Source of the DNA: Bufo bufo
Taxonomy: Eukaryota > Chordata > Amphibia > Anura > Bufonidae
Direction: 5' to 3'
DNA length: 64,000 nucleotides
NCBI RefSeq assembly: GCF_905171765.1
Contig: NC_053392.1
Span: 405,212,565 to 405,276,564 of the forward strand
Position numbers and translations under genes: made by a program. The notes under the pieces are model-generated. The model worked only from the letters and a program-made list of their open reading frames with translations, was not told the DNA's origin and searched no databases. Numbering within the stretch: position 1 is the stretch's first letter; each line of letters opens with the position of its first letter. Shown piece after piece: positions 46,253 through 56,281 of the stretch.

Positions 46253-47877
46253 ATTATACCATCGGATCGGAGTTTTCTCCAATCTGATGGTATATTTTAA
46301 CTTGAAGCGTCCCCATCACCATGGGAACGCCTCTATGTTTGAATATACCATCGGATTTGAGTTAGATCGTGAAAACTCATATCCGACAGTATATTCTAAC
46401 ACAGAGGCGTTCCCATAGTGATGGGGACGCTTCAAGTTAGAATATACTACGAACTGTGTACATGACTGCCCCCTGCTGCCTGGCAGCACCCGATCTCTTA
46501 CAGGGGGCTGTGATCCGCACAATTAACCCCTCAGGTGCCGTACCTGAGGGGTTAATTGTGTGTATCATAGCCCCCTGTAAGAGATCAGGTGCTGCCAGGC
46601 AGGAGGGGGCACACCCCCCTCCCTCCCCAGTTTTAAATTCATTGGTGGCCAGTGCGGCCCCCCTCCCTCCCCTGTATTACTGTACATTCATTGGTGGCCA
46701 GTGTGCCCCCCTCCCTCCCCTGTATTTAACTCATTGGTGGCCAGTGCGGCCCCCCTCCCTCCCCTGTATTACTGTATATTCATTGGTGGCAAGTGTGCCC
46801 CCCCTCCCTCCCTCCCCTGTATTTAACTCATTGGTGACCAGTGCGGCCCCACCTCCCTCCTCTGTATTACTGTACATTCATTGGTGGCCAGTGGGCCCCC
46901 CCTCCCTCCCCTGTATTACTGTACATTCATTGGTGGCCAGTGGCCCCCCTCCCTCCCCCTCCTAATTAAACTCCCCCCACCCCCCCATCATTGGTGGCAG
47001 CGGAGAGTTCCGATCGGAGTCCCAGTTTAATCGCTGGGACTCCGATCGGTAACCATGGCAACCAGGACGCTACTGCAGTTCTGGTTGCCATGGTTAGTTA
47101 TTAATTTTAGAAGCATTATACTTACCTTTGCTGTCTGTGACTGGCCGGGCGCTCCTCCTACTGGTAAGTGAAAGGTCTGTGCGGCGCATTGCTCATAGCA
47201 CAGACCTTTCACTTACCAGTAGGAGGAGCGCCCGGCCGGTCACAGACATCGCAGGTAAGTATAATGCTTCTAAAAATTGCTAAGTAACCATGGCAACCAG
47301 GAGTGCACTAGCGTCCTGGTTGCCATGGTTACCGATCAGAGCCCCAGCAATTAAACTGGGACTCCGATCGGAACTCTCCGCTGCAACCAATGATAGGGGG
47401 GATTTTAATTAGGAGGGGGAGGGAGGGGGGCCCACTGCCCACCAATGAATGTACAGTTTTACAGGGGAGGGAGGGGGGGCCCACTGGCCACCAATGAATG
47501 TACAGTAATACAGGGGAGGGAGGGGGCCGCACTGGCCACCAATGAGTTAAATACAGGGGAGGGAGGGAGTGGGGGCACACTGGCCACCAATGAATGTACT
47601 GTAATACAGGGGATGGAGGGGGGCACACTGGCCACCAATGAATTTAAAACTGGGGAGGGGGGTGTGCCCCCTCCTGCCTGTCAGCACCTGATCTCTTACA
47701 GGGGGCTATGATACGCACAATTAACCCCTCAGGTCCGGCACCTGAGGGGTTAATTGTGCGGATCACAGCCCCCTGTAAGAGATCGGGTGCGGCCAGGCAG
47801 CAGGGGGCAGTCATGTACACAGTTCGTAGTATATTCTAACTTGAAGTGTCCCCATCACTATGGGAACTCCTCTGTAT
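46253..47877. repeat. Giant inverted repeat (foldback) with minisatellite arms
   Basis: A palindrome centred near 47191, where GGTAAGTGAAAGGTCTGTG faces its inverse. The arms carry, in mirror order: TAGAATATACTACGAACTG; CTTGAAGCGTCCCCATCAC; CTCTTACAGGGGGCTATGAT; TTAACCCCTCAGG and its inverse as an inner hairpin; then about six (left, 46620-46970) or five (right, 47400-47660) ~60-bp units with CATTGGTGGCCAGTG and CCCTCCCTCCCC; then AACCATGGCAACCAGGA. The right arm continues past chromovirus 2 at 53184-53250. GTAAGTAT words border the core at 47118 and 47255. Confidence 0.9.
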
Positions 47878-48367
47878 TGTCACGGAACCATGAACCAGAC
47901 GTACAACAGAGATAAGTGAAAATAAGAAGGCTTTATTGAAAATAAAGCTGTAAAGCAAAAGTCCAAACGGATGGTGAAACCGAGCAGAGTCTTAGCGAAG
48001 CCAGAGGTCAGGAACCAGAAGGGTAGTCAGACGAAGCCAGGATCAGGAACCAGCAGGGTAGTCAGACGAAGCCAGGATCAGGAACCAGCAGGGTAGTCAG
48101 ACGAAGCCAGGATCAGGAACCAGCAGGGTAGTCAGACGAAGCCAGGATCAGGAACCAGAAGCAGCAGCAGTCTTAGAAGCATGTGAACACAAGAGGACCA
48201 AGCAAGGAACTGAAGCCACAGACCTCCTATATATATGAGCTAGGCATCCAGCTCCTCCCAGGGGAAGGAGGAGCCGCAGGGTGGAAGGCTACAAGAAACC
48301 CAGGACCCAAGATGGCCGCCAGCACATGTCAAACGAAGGAGAGCAGCAAGCAGGTAAGACCATGACA
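47878..48367 (-). repeat. 3' LTR of chromovirus 2
   Basis: 490 bp. On the coding strand it reads TGTCATGGTC to TTCCGTGACA. A polyadenylation signal AATAAA lies at 47932-47937 (minus). The 35-bp tandem units of GGATCAGGAACCAGCAGGG type occupy about 48018-48160. The polyprotein frame runs 39 bp into it. Confidence 0.95.
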
Positions 48368-51300
48368 GTACCTCCCCCTCAAGGGCCCCTCCTCCGCGGA
48401 GCACAAAACGGTTTCTGAGGGAAGCGTGCGTGGAAGGCTCGGAGCAAGGCAGGAGCATGGACATCTGCGGAGGGAACCCAGGAACGCTCCTCTGGACCAT
48501 AACCACGCCAATGAGTCCAGGATATTGCTCACCTCATATTCCTCACGATTGCCCACTTGGACCGGACGAGGCCGAGGAACCGAGGAAGTGAAACGATTAC
48601 ACACCAGTGGCTTCAACAGGGAGACATGAAACACGTTGGAGATCCGCATGCCAGGAGGAAGCGCAAGGGCATAGGCTACCGGGTTTACCCTGCGAAGCAC
48701 TCGGAAGGGACCAACAAAGCAAGGCGCCAGCTTGGGAGTGGGCACTCGAAGGTTGAGGTTGCGGGTGGACAACCATACACGGTCTCCGACCTGGTAGGAA
48801 GGAGCAGGCGCTCGTCTGCGATCAGCCTGGAATCTCTGGCGCTGCGCAGAGACCTCAAGGGACTTCTGGATCTGTACCCAAGAAGCACGTAGGACGGAAA
48901 GGTGATCCTCCACAGCCGGAATATCCTGGGGAGAGAATACCTCCGGTAACACGGCAGGTTGGAACCCATAATTGGCCATGAAGGGAGACGTCCCAGAGGA
49001 AGAGTTCACCGCCGTGTTCCTGGCAAACTCAGCCCAAGGCAGGAGGTCAACCCAATTGTCTTGGTGATCGGAGACATAGCAACGAAGGAATTGCTCCAAG
49101 GCCTGATTGGATCGTTCTGCGGCCCCATTGGACTGAGGGTGGTAGGCCGAGGAGAAGGAGAGATGAATCCCCAACTGGGAGCAAAAGGCGCGCCAGAACC
49201 TGGACACAAACTGACTCCCCCGATCCGACACAATCTCCTTAGGCAAACCGTGCAACCGGAAGACCTCCCTGGCAAAAATCGTGGCCAACTCTTGTGCAGA
49301 GGGTAACTTCTTGAGAGGAACACAGTGGCACATTTTGGAAAACCGATCCACAATCATGAGAATGACCGTATGGCCTCGGGATGCAGGGAGGTCCACAATG
49401 AAATCCATCCCCAGGTGTGACCATGGGCGCTCCCCGGTGGCTATGGGTTGCAGAAGGCCCAACGGAAGGTGCCGAGGGGACTTACTCTGGGCACAAACGG
49501 AGCATGCCGCTACATATGCGGCGATGTCGGAACGTAGGGAAGGCCACCAGAACAGACGTGAAACAGCCCAGGACAGCTGATTCTTTCCAGGATGCCCCGC
49601 GGTCTTGGAGTTATGGTAGGTTCGCAACAACCGAGTGCGCAACTCCTCAGGCACAAAACATCTGCCGTTGGGTCTCCCAGAGGGAGCACCCGATTGAGCC
49701 GCCAAAATCTGCTCACCCAGGGGAGAGGTCAGGCTGGTGCGAATGGCGGCCAGGATCTGATTCGGAGGTATGACCGAAGTCGGAATCGACTCCTCCCTGG
49801 ACAGCTCGGAGTACTGCCGTGATAAGGCATCCGCCCTGATGTTCTTGGAACCGGGTAGGTAGGAGACCACGTAATTAAAACGTGACAAGAACAGAGCCCA
49901 TCTGGCCTGACGTGGTGTCAATCTCTTGGCCTCAGAAAGGTAGGTCAGATTCTTGTGGTCCGTCAGGATGAGAACCGGAACCACCGAACCCTCGAGCAAG
50001 TGCCTCCATTCTTTAAGGGCCTGCACGATGGCCAATAACTCCCTGTCACCAATCTGATAGTTGCACTCCGCGGAAGACAGTTTCCGGGAGTAAAACCCAC
50101 AAGGAAGCAGAGGACCCTCTGGTGTTCTGCGCTGAGACAGAAGGGTGCCTACTCCCGTCTCAGACGCGTCCACCTCGAGGACAAAGGGCAACCCAGGGTT
50201 GGGATGCGACAGAATCGGAGCCGACACAAAGGCGGACTTTAGGGCCTCAAAAGCTCGGATGGCCTCGAGCGGCCAGACCTGGGAATTACTGCCCTTCCTG
50301 GTCAGATCCGTGAGAGGCTTGGCCAGCATGGAAAAGTCCCTGATGAACTTCCGATAATAATTGGCGAAGCCCAAAAAGCGCTGCAGGGAACGAAGACCAC
50401 TGGGCTGGGGCCACTGTAAGACAGCCGAAACCTTCTCAGGATCCATGGAGAACCCCTCAGCGGAAATGATGTAACCTAAGAAGGTTACCTGGGATCGGTG
50501 AAATTCGCATTTCTCAAGCTTACCGAACAGCTTGTTCTCTCGTAACCGTTGCAACACTCGTCTGACATCCAGAATGTGGGCCTCCATGGATTCAGAATAT
50601 ACCAAGATGTCATCCAAATAGACTACCACACACTGCTGCAACAGGTCACGGAAAACATCGTTGATGAATTCCTGAAAGACTGCGGGCGCATTGCACAACC
50701 CAAAGGGCATAACCAAGGATTCGTAATGACCGGTCCTGGTGTTAAACGCGGTCTTCCACTCATCGCCCGCCTTGATCCTTACCAGGTTATATGCCGCCCT
50801 CAGGTCGAGTTTGGTAAAGACCGTGGCCCCTTTAAGGCGATCGAACAGCTCGGAAATCAAGGGTATCGGGTAAGCGTTCTTGATCGTGATGCGATTGAGA
50901 CCCCTGTAATCGATGCAAGGCCTCAACTCACCGCCCTTCTTTTTCACAAAGAAAAATCCAGCCCCTGCCGGGGACGAAGATTTGCGAATGTGTCCGCGTG
51001 AAAGCGCCTCCCTCACGTACTCCTCCATGGCCTCATTCTCCGCTACCGACAGTGGATAGACTTTGCCACGAGGAGGAACGGCACCAGATTGTAACTCTAT
51101 GGCACAATCGTATGGGCGGTGCGGAGGTAGGGCAACCGCGCGCACCTTATCGAATACATCCCGGTACTCCTCGTATTCAGGAGGCAACAGAGAGTCCGAG
51201 GAAGTACACAGCAACTTGACAGACCCATGGATGCAACTAGCCCCACACTGCGGTGACTACGAGAGGATCTCGACCGATCTCCAATCGAAAGTCGAATTAT

Positions 51301-52675
51301 GCTTCTGGAGCCAGGGGTACCCCAAGACCACCGAGTAGTGTGGAGACGAAATAACCTGGAGGCAGACCGACTCTCTGTGAACGGCACCAATGGCTATCCC
51401 CACTGGAAGGGTCTCATGAGTCACGTGTGGCGGCAGAAGGGGTCTGCCGTCTATCGCCTCAAGAGCCAGTGGGGAACCTCGAGCCTGCAGAGGAATGGAA
51501 TTGGCGGCAGCGAACACACTATCAATGAACAAACCACCAGCACCAGAGTCCACCAACGCCTGGGTCGTCACCGAGCCCCCGACCCAGGAGAGGACAACAG
51601 TGATCAGTGGTTTGTCAACACGGGAAACCGGGGACGAGGAGACTCCACCCAAGATCTGCCCCCGACAGGATCTCAGGGTACGAGCGTCTCCCGGACGGTT
51701 CGGACATGCCAACCGAAAATGCCCACCGAGACCACAGTACATGCATCGGCCCTCGCGTCTCCGGAGTGCCCTCTCCCCCTCGGACAGGCGAGCAAACCCC
51801 AGCTGCATGGGTTCACCCCCAGACAAGTCATCCCCAGGAGGCGTGGGAGGAGAGGGAGGCACGGGTGGGACAGCAAACGTAGGCACCAATCTGTTAGAAG
51901 ACCTCCGCAGGTTCTCCTTAAAGGAAGGTCTCTCCCTGAGTCTGGTGTCAATCAAAATCAGGAAAGAAATAAGAGACTCGAGCTCAACTGGTAGGTCCTT
52001 AGCTGCAACCTCATCCTTCAAGGCATCCGAGAGACCATGAGAGAAAGCAGCGACCAGAGCCTCATTATTCCAGCCCACCTCTGCTGCCAGGGTACGAAAC
52101 TCAATGGCGTATTCAGCTACGGATCGTGAACCCTGTCTGATGGACATAAGGAGCTTCGCAGCAGAGGCAGCACGAGCCGGCACATCGAATACCTTCCGAA
52201 GAGAAGCAACAAAACCGGAAAACTCGGCAACCACCGGATTGTTGTTCTCCCATAAAGGGCTGGCCCAGGCCAAGGCCTTGTCCGAGAGCAGCGAGATCAA
52301 GAAGCCCACCTTTGATCTCTCAGTAGGAAAGGCATGTGGCAGCAACTCGAAATAAATGCCCACCTGGTTAAGGAAACCTCGGCACTGAGTTGGCTCTCCC
52401 CCAAAGCGCTGTGGAAGAGGGGCAGAACCGGTCATACCCCGAAACACCGCAGGCGCAACAACAGGTGTCGGGGTAGACTCTGGCGCAACAACCGGAGCGG
52501 CAGTAGGAGCGAGCCCAGGAGCGACAACCGACCCATCGGCAACGGGAGCGAAATGAGCCGTGCGTTCAAGCAGGGTTTGCAACGCCACAGCGAACCGACC
52601 CAACAGGTGATCCTGCTGATCAAGTCTGGCAACCAGCGTGGGTAGCGAGGATGGCCCTGTACCGTCAGAATTCAT
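48329..52675 (-). pseudogene. gag-pro-pol of chromovirus 2, one stop and disrupted chromodomain
   Basis: One frame of 1449 codons, starting 14 bp after the 5' LTR. The gag has a capsid-like region, a CCHC knuckle CMYCGLGGHFRLAC (residues 311-324) and protease ALVDSGAGG (Asp 376). Codon 473 is TAG (51257-51259), aligned with the Trp of LVKWGPKC in chromovirus 1. The pol frame then has [22 protein letters not shown] (about codons 686-689), RNase H (LEVDASETG, DRELLAI, TDHKNL), the integrase zinc site with CSVCAQSK, and MDFIVDLP, IVSDRGSQF, NGAAERSNQ. After [11 protein letters not shown] the frame departs from a chromodomain: codons for a [15 protein letters not shown] strand are present but out of frame, so an internal deletion of non-multiple-of-three length is inferred. 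Confidence 0.93.
48371..48380 (-). promoter_or_regulatory. Polypurine tract of chromovirus 2
   Basis: GAGGGGGAGG on the minus strand, three bases before the 3' LTR, as in chromovirus 1. Confidence 0.75.
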
Positions 52676-52676
52676 G

Positions 52677-52686
52677 GCTTGGTCCT
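52677..52686 (-). promoter_or_regulatory. Primer-binding site of chromovirus 2, self-complementary to RNA 5' end
   Basis: Minus-strand AGGACCAAGC, two bases after the 5' LTR. It is the exact complement of GCTTGGTCCT, which starts at 53014 on the minus strand, 32 bp after the TATA box. This parallels chromovirus 1. Confidence 0.75.
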
Positions 52687-52688
52687 AA

Positions 52689-53178
52689 TGTCACGGAACC
52701 ATGAACCAGACGTACAACAGAGATAAGTGAAAATAAGAAGGCTTTATTGAAAATAAAGCTGTAAAGCAAAAGTCCAAACGGATGGTGAAACCGAGCAGAG
52801 TCTTAGCGAAGCCAGAGGTCAGGAACCAGAAGGGTAGTCAGACGAAGCCAGGATCAGGAACCAGCAGGGTAGTCAGACGAAGCCAGGATCAGGAACCAGC
52901 AGGGTAGTCAGACGAAGCCAGGATCAGGAACCAGCAGGGTAGTCAGACGAAGCCAGGATCAGGAACCAGAAGCAGCAGCAGTCTTAGAAGCATGTGAACA
53001 CAAGAGGACCAAGCAAGGAACTGAAGCCACAGACCTCCTATATATATGAGCTAGGCATCCAGCTCCTCCCAGGGGAAGGAGGAGCCGCAGGGTGGAAGGC
53101 TACAAGAAACCCAGGACCCAAGATGGCCGCCAGCACATGTCAAACGAAGGAGAGCAGCAAGCAGGTAAGACCATGACA
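52689..53178 (-). repeat. 5' LTR of chromovirus 2
   Basis: 490 bp, same length as the 3' LTR and apparently identical. Contains the TATA box at 53039-53046 and the four-copy 35-bp repeat (about 52829-52970) between transcript start and LTR end. Confidence 0.95.
53005..53046 (-). promoter_or_regulatory. LTR core promoter and self-primer sequence of chromovirus 2
   Basis: On the minus strand, TATATATA at 53046-53039 is followed 32 bp on by GCTTGGTCCT (53014-53005), the predicted RNA 5' end. The decamer pairs perfectly with the PBS at 52677-52686. Confidence 0.72.
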
Positions 53179-53894
53179 TGTATACTGTCGGATCAGAGTT
53201 TTCACGAAGTGAAAACTCAGCTCTGAAAAAGCTTTTATGCAGACGGATCTGCAGATCCGTCTGTGTGAAAGTAGCCTACGGCCACGGATCACGGACGCGG
53301 ATGCCAATCTTGTGTGCATCCGTGTTTTTTCACGGACCCATTGACTTGAATGGGTCCGTAAACTGTTGTCCGTCCAAAAAATAGGACAGGTCATATTTTT
53401 TGGACGGACAGGAAACACGGATCACGGCCGCAGATGAACAACGGTGCATTATCCGAGTTTTCAACGGACCCATTGAAAGTCAATGTGTCCGCAGAAAATC
53501 ACGGAAAACGGAACAACGGCCATGGATGCACACAACGGTCGTGTGCATGAGGCCTAATACACTGATAGTTTGCCTATGAGACCCAACCTAGGGGCTGGGC
53601 CTCATAGGCCTCTGTATATGCCATGGCAACCATCGGGTCCCCACCACAGCAGCGCGGGGACCCGATGGCTAAGGTGAGGGAGCGCAAACCTCCAATACGC
53701 CATGGTCAGCGTTGATCGCGGCCCATGAGGGGCTAATCCATGGGCACCGGCGTTATCACCGATGCTGGTGGATGCAGCAGTGATTGCGGCACCGCATGTG
53801 GGGGAAGGACTGCAGGACGAGAATGCTCGTCCTGGGGCACAAAGTACCGGCCCTTTAGGATGAGCATTCTCATCCTGGGTCCTTAAGGGGTTAA

Positions 53895-54190
53895 TGTAAA
53901 AAATGTGCAATTTAAAAAAATTTACTTTATTTGGCAATCTATGTATCTGTTTGTGAGCAATCTGTGCATAGACACTAGGGTTGAATGAATCGGTTCGAAT
54001 TGCTGAACATGGGCTCTGCCTAATGTAAAATGTATGGCCTCTGTGGAGGTCTTTACGAAGTTTCAGCAAATATTGTGAGACTTAATTTGTCTCGCCTCTA
54101 TCACGTGTGACTTCTTTTATTCGCATAAATTACTGTATCAAAACACAAACTCAGCTTTGTTAATGAGGCACGAAGCCCAGTTTGGCTTAA
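53895..54190. other. Spacer between TTAA element B and Tc1
   Basis: AT-rich. CACTAGGGTTGAATGAATCGG near 53982 resembles a decayed hAT end but has no clear partner. Nothing else recognised. Confidence 0.5.
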
Positions 54191-54192
54191 TA

Positions 54193-55773
54193 CACTGCTC
54201 AAAAAAATAAAGGGAACACTTAAACAACACAATGTAACTCCAAGTCAATCACACTTCTGTGAAATCAAACTGTCCACTTAGGAAGCAACACTAAGTGACA
54301 ATCAATTTCACATGCTGTTGTGCAAATGGGATAGACAACAGGTGGAAATTATAGGCAATTAGCAAGACACCCCCAATAAAGGAGTGGTTCTGCAGGTTGT
54401 GCCACAGACCACTTCTCAGTTCCTATGCTTCCTGGCTGATGTTTTGGTCACTTTTGAATGCTGGCGGTGCTTTCACTCTAGTGGTAGCATGAGACGGAGT
54501 CTACAACCCACACAAGTGGCTCAGGTAGTGCAGCTTATCCAGGATGGCACATCAATGCGAGCTGTGGCAAGAAGGTTTGCTGTGTCTGTCAGCGTAGTGT
54601 CCAGAGCATGGAGGCGCTACCAGGAGACAGGCCAGTACATCAGGAGACGTGGAGGAGGCCGTAGGAGGGCAACAACCCAGCAGCAGGACCACTACCTCCG
54701 CCTTTGTGCAAGGAGGAACAGGAGGAGCACTGCCAGAGCCCTGCAAAATGACCTCCAGCAGGCCACAAATGTGCATGTGTCTGCTCAAACGGTCAAAAAC
54801 AGACTCCCTGAGGGTGATATGAGGGCCCGACGTCCACAGGTGGGGGTTGTGCTTACAGCCCAACACCGTGAAGGACGTTTGGCATTTGCCAGAGAACACC
54901 AAGATTGGCAAATTCGCCACTGGCGCCCTGTGCTCTTCACAGATGAAAGCAGGTTCACACTAAGCACATGTGACAGACGTGACAGAGTCTGGAGACGCCG
55001 TGGAGAACGTTCTGCTGCCTGCAACATCCTCCAGCATGACTGGTTTGGCATTGGGTCAGTAATGGTGTGGGGTGGCATTTCTTTGGAGGGCCGCACAGCC
55101 CTCCATGTGCTCGCCAGAGGTAGCCTGACTGCCATTAGGTACCGAGATGAGATCCTCAGACCACTTGTGAGACCATATGCTGGTGCGGTTGGCCCTGGGT
55201 TCCTCCTAATGCAAAACAATGCTAGACCTCATGTGGCTGGAGTGTGTCAGCAGTTCCTGCAAGATGAAGGCATTGATGCTATGGACTGGCCCGCCCATTC
55301 CCCAGACCTGAATCCAATTGAGCACATCTGGGACATCATGTCTCGCTCTATCCACCAACGTCACGTTGCACCACAGACTGTCCAGGAATTGGCAGATGCT
55401 TTAGTCCAAGTCTGGGAGGAGATCCCTCAGGAGACCGTCCGCCACCTCATCAGGAGCATGCACAGGCGTTGTAGGGAGGTCATACAGGCACGTGGAGGCC
55501 ACACACACTACTGAGCCTCATTTTGACTTGTTTTAAGGACATTACATTAAAGTTGCATCAGTCTGTAGTGTGTTTTTCCACTTTAATTTTGAGTGTGACT
55601 CCAAATCCAGACTTCCATGGGTTGAAAAATTAGATTTCCATTTTTTTATTTTTGTGTGATTTTGTTGTCAGCACATTCAACTATGTAAAGAACAAAGTAT
55701 TTCAGAAGAATATTTAATTAACTCAGATCTAGGATGTGTTATTTTTGTGTTCCCTTTATTTTTTTGAGCAGTG
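54193..55773 (+). mobile_element. Complete Tc1-like transposon (1581 bp)
   Basis: TA at 54191-54192 and 55774-55775. Ends CACTGCTCAAAAAAATAAAG and the inverse CTTTATTTTTTTGAGCAGTG agree over at least 24 bp including GGGA. One open transposase gene fills the middle. Intact length and an open frame suggest recent arrival compared with the decayed Tc1 at 22804-30960. Confidence 0.96.
54489..55514 (+). CDS. Tc1/mariner DD34E transposase, open frame but second catalytic Asp is Asn
   Basis: 341 residues, the usual Tc1 size. The Met at 54489 is chosen over the upstream in-frame Met at 54384 because the family protein begins just before the first helix-turn-helix ([16 protein letters not shown]). 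Two HTH units follow, with an AT-hook-like GRRR between them ([10 protein letters not shown]). The DDE core: first Asp in [10 protein letters not shown], then VWGGIS, then [10 protein letters not shown], where the family has Gln-Asp-Asn. The Asp codon is AAC here (near 55217). The Glu is in [11 protein letters not shown], 34 residues later. Cut-and-paste needs all three acids for metal binding, so the protein should bind ends but not cut. The stop at 55512-55514 is normal. Confidence 0.93.
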   Translation: MRRSLQPTQVAQVVQLIQDGTSMRAVARRFAVSVSVVSRAWRRYQETGQYIRRRGGGRRRATTQQQDHYLRLCARRNRRSTARALQNDLQQATNVHVSAQTVKNRLPEGDMRARRPQVGVVLTAQHREGRLAFAREHQDWQIRHWRPVLFTDESRFTLSTCDRRDRVWRRRGERSAACNILQHDWFGIGSVMVWGGISLEGRTALHVLARGSLTAIRYRDEILRPLVRPYAGAVGPGFLLMQNNARPHVAGVCQQFLQDEGIDAMDWPAHSPDLNPIEHIWDIMSRSIHQRHVAPQTVQELADALVQVWEEIPQETVRHLIRSMHRRCREVIQARGGHTHY

Positions 55774-55910
55774 TATTTTGATACTCCTTACTCCTTTGAG
55801 CATGGTTGCTGTCAATGCAAACTTTGGTAGAGAGATGTGGGTAAAGTTTAAACTCTTGTACGTTAGAAGTCTACCAAAGCAAGGAACCAGGACATATATT
55901 TAGTACAAAT

Positions 55911-56277
55911 AAAATTGTTTTCTGGCATTTAGATTTTGATGACCAATAGATCATCAATATCAGATAGGTGTTGGTCTCACACACACCACCACCACCCATC
56001 AGCTGTTTCGGACAGCCACTGGCACTGGAAACTATACAGTGGATTGAAGTTCCATCCACTTGTAGATGCCAGTGTCTGTGTACTGTAGCTCAGCTCCCAT
56101 TCACTTTATTCAATGGAATGGGAGCTGAGCTACAGTATCCCAGCACATCTACTACATAGTGGGCAGAGCCTTCTTCTGTATAGTTTCTAGCACTGGTGGT
56201 TGCCCAAAATCAGCTGATCTGATATTGATCACCCATTCTTAGGATAGGTCATCAATATCTAAGTCTCATAAACCCGT
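55911..56277. mobile_element. Probable TTAA-type MITE with inner inverted repeat
   Basis: The right end ATAAACCCGT is followed by TTAA (56278-56281). The left end, near TTGTTTTCTGGC, is decayed. Inner inverted repeats are GTAGCTCAGCTCCCATTC and its inverse (about 56085-56135). Blocks TTAGGATAGGTCATCAATAT are shared with the MITE at 13151. Confidence 0.6.
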
Positions 56278-56281
56278 TTAA

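Larger units (their letters stand above)
47878..53178 (-). mobile_element. Chromovirus 2: Ty3/Gypsy LTR retrotransposon, very young
   Basis: 5301 bp, minus strand, with 490-bp LTRs that show no difference by eye and a perfect 5-bp duplication TGTAT (47873-47877, 53179-53183). gag-pol is one frame with a single stop and a broken chromodomain. It shares self-priming geometry and LTR start TGTCA with chromovirus 1 but little nucleotide identity, so it is a separate family of the same group. Confidence 0.95.
45983..53554. mobile_element. MITE of the TGCACAC(G)ACCGT family, hosting foldback DNA and chromovirus 2
   Basis: The left end is AGCCTCATGCACACAGACG and the right end the inverse, reading CGGTCGTGTGCATGAGGCC. 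Rejoined flanks match element A across this point (about 15240-15275). Interior near both ends has GATCCGTGACC and GGATCCGTCC-type words as in 10373-10694. Without the foldback core and chromovirus it would be a few hundred bases long. Confidence 0.75.
38295..53890. mobile_element. TTAA element B, inverted relative to A, expanded by nested insertions
   Basis: TTAA at 38291-38294 and 53891-53894. Ends are CACCTTAAGGACC and the inverse of GGTCCTTAAGGGG. Own sequence is about 3 kb: 38295-38430, 43479-45982 and 53555-53890. It aligns with element A in reverse order, for example AATCTGACATGTGTCAC near 38347 against 18860, and the TCCCACTCTGGGACA block near 45878 against 15350. It carries five ~340-bp modules marked TTATAGAGCAG near 44428, 44763, 45121, 45391 and 45735. 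hAT-2 and a MITE with a chromovirus inside are nested in it. Confidence 0.82.

Noticed and set aside
46456..46965. 169-residue Pro-rich frame and a 99-residue partner at 47329-47628
   Set aside because: Translation of mirrored ~60-bp units in the foldback arms.
48426..52645. Many plus-strand frames of 60-231 residues across chromovirus 2
   Set aside because: Antisense shadows of gag-pol on the minus strand; no recognisable domain.
54384..54488. Upstream in-frame Met giving a 376-residue Tc1 protein
   Set aside because: The extra 35 residues lie in leader sequence and lack similarity to Tc1 N-termini; the Met at 54489 fits the family length.
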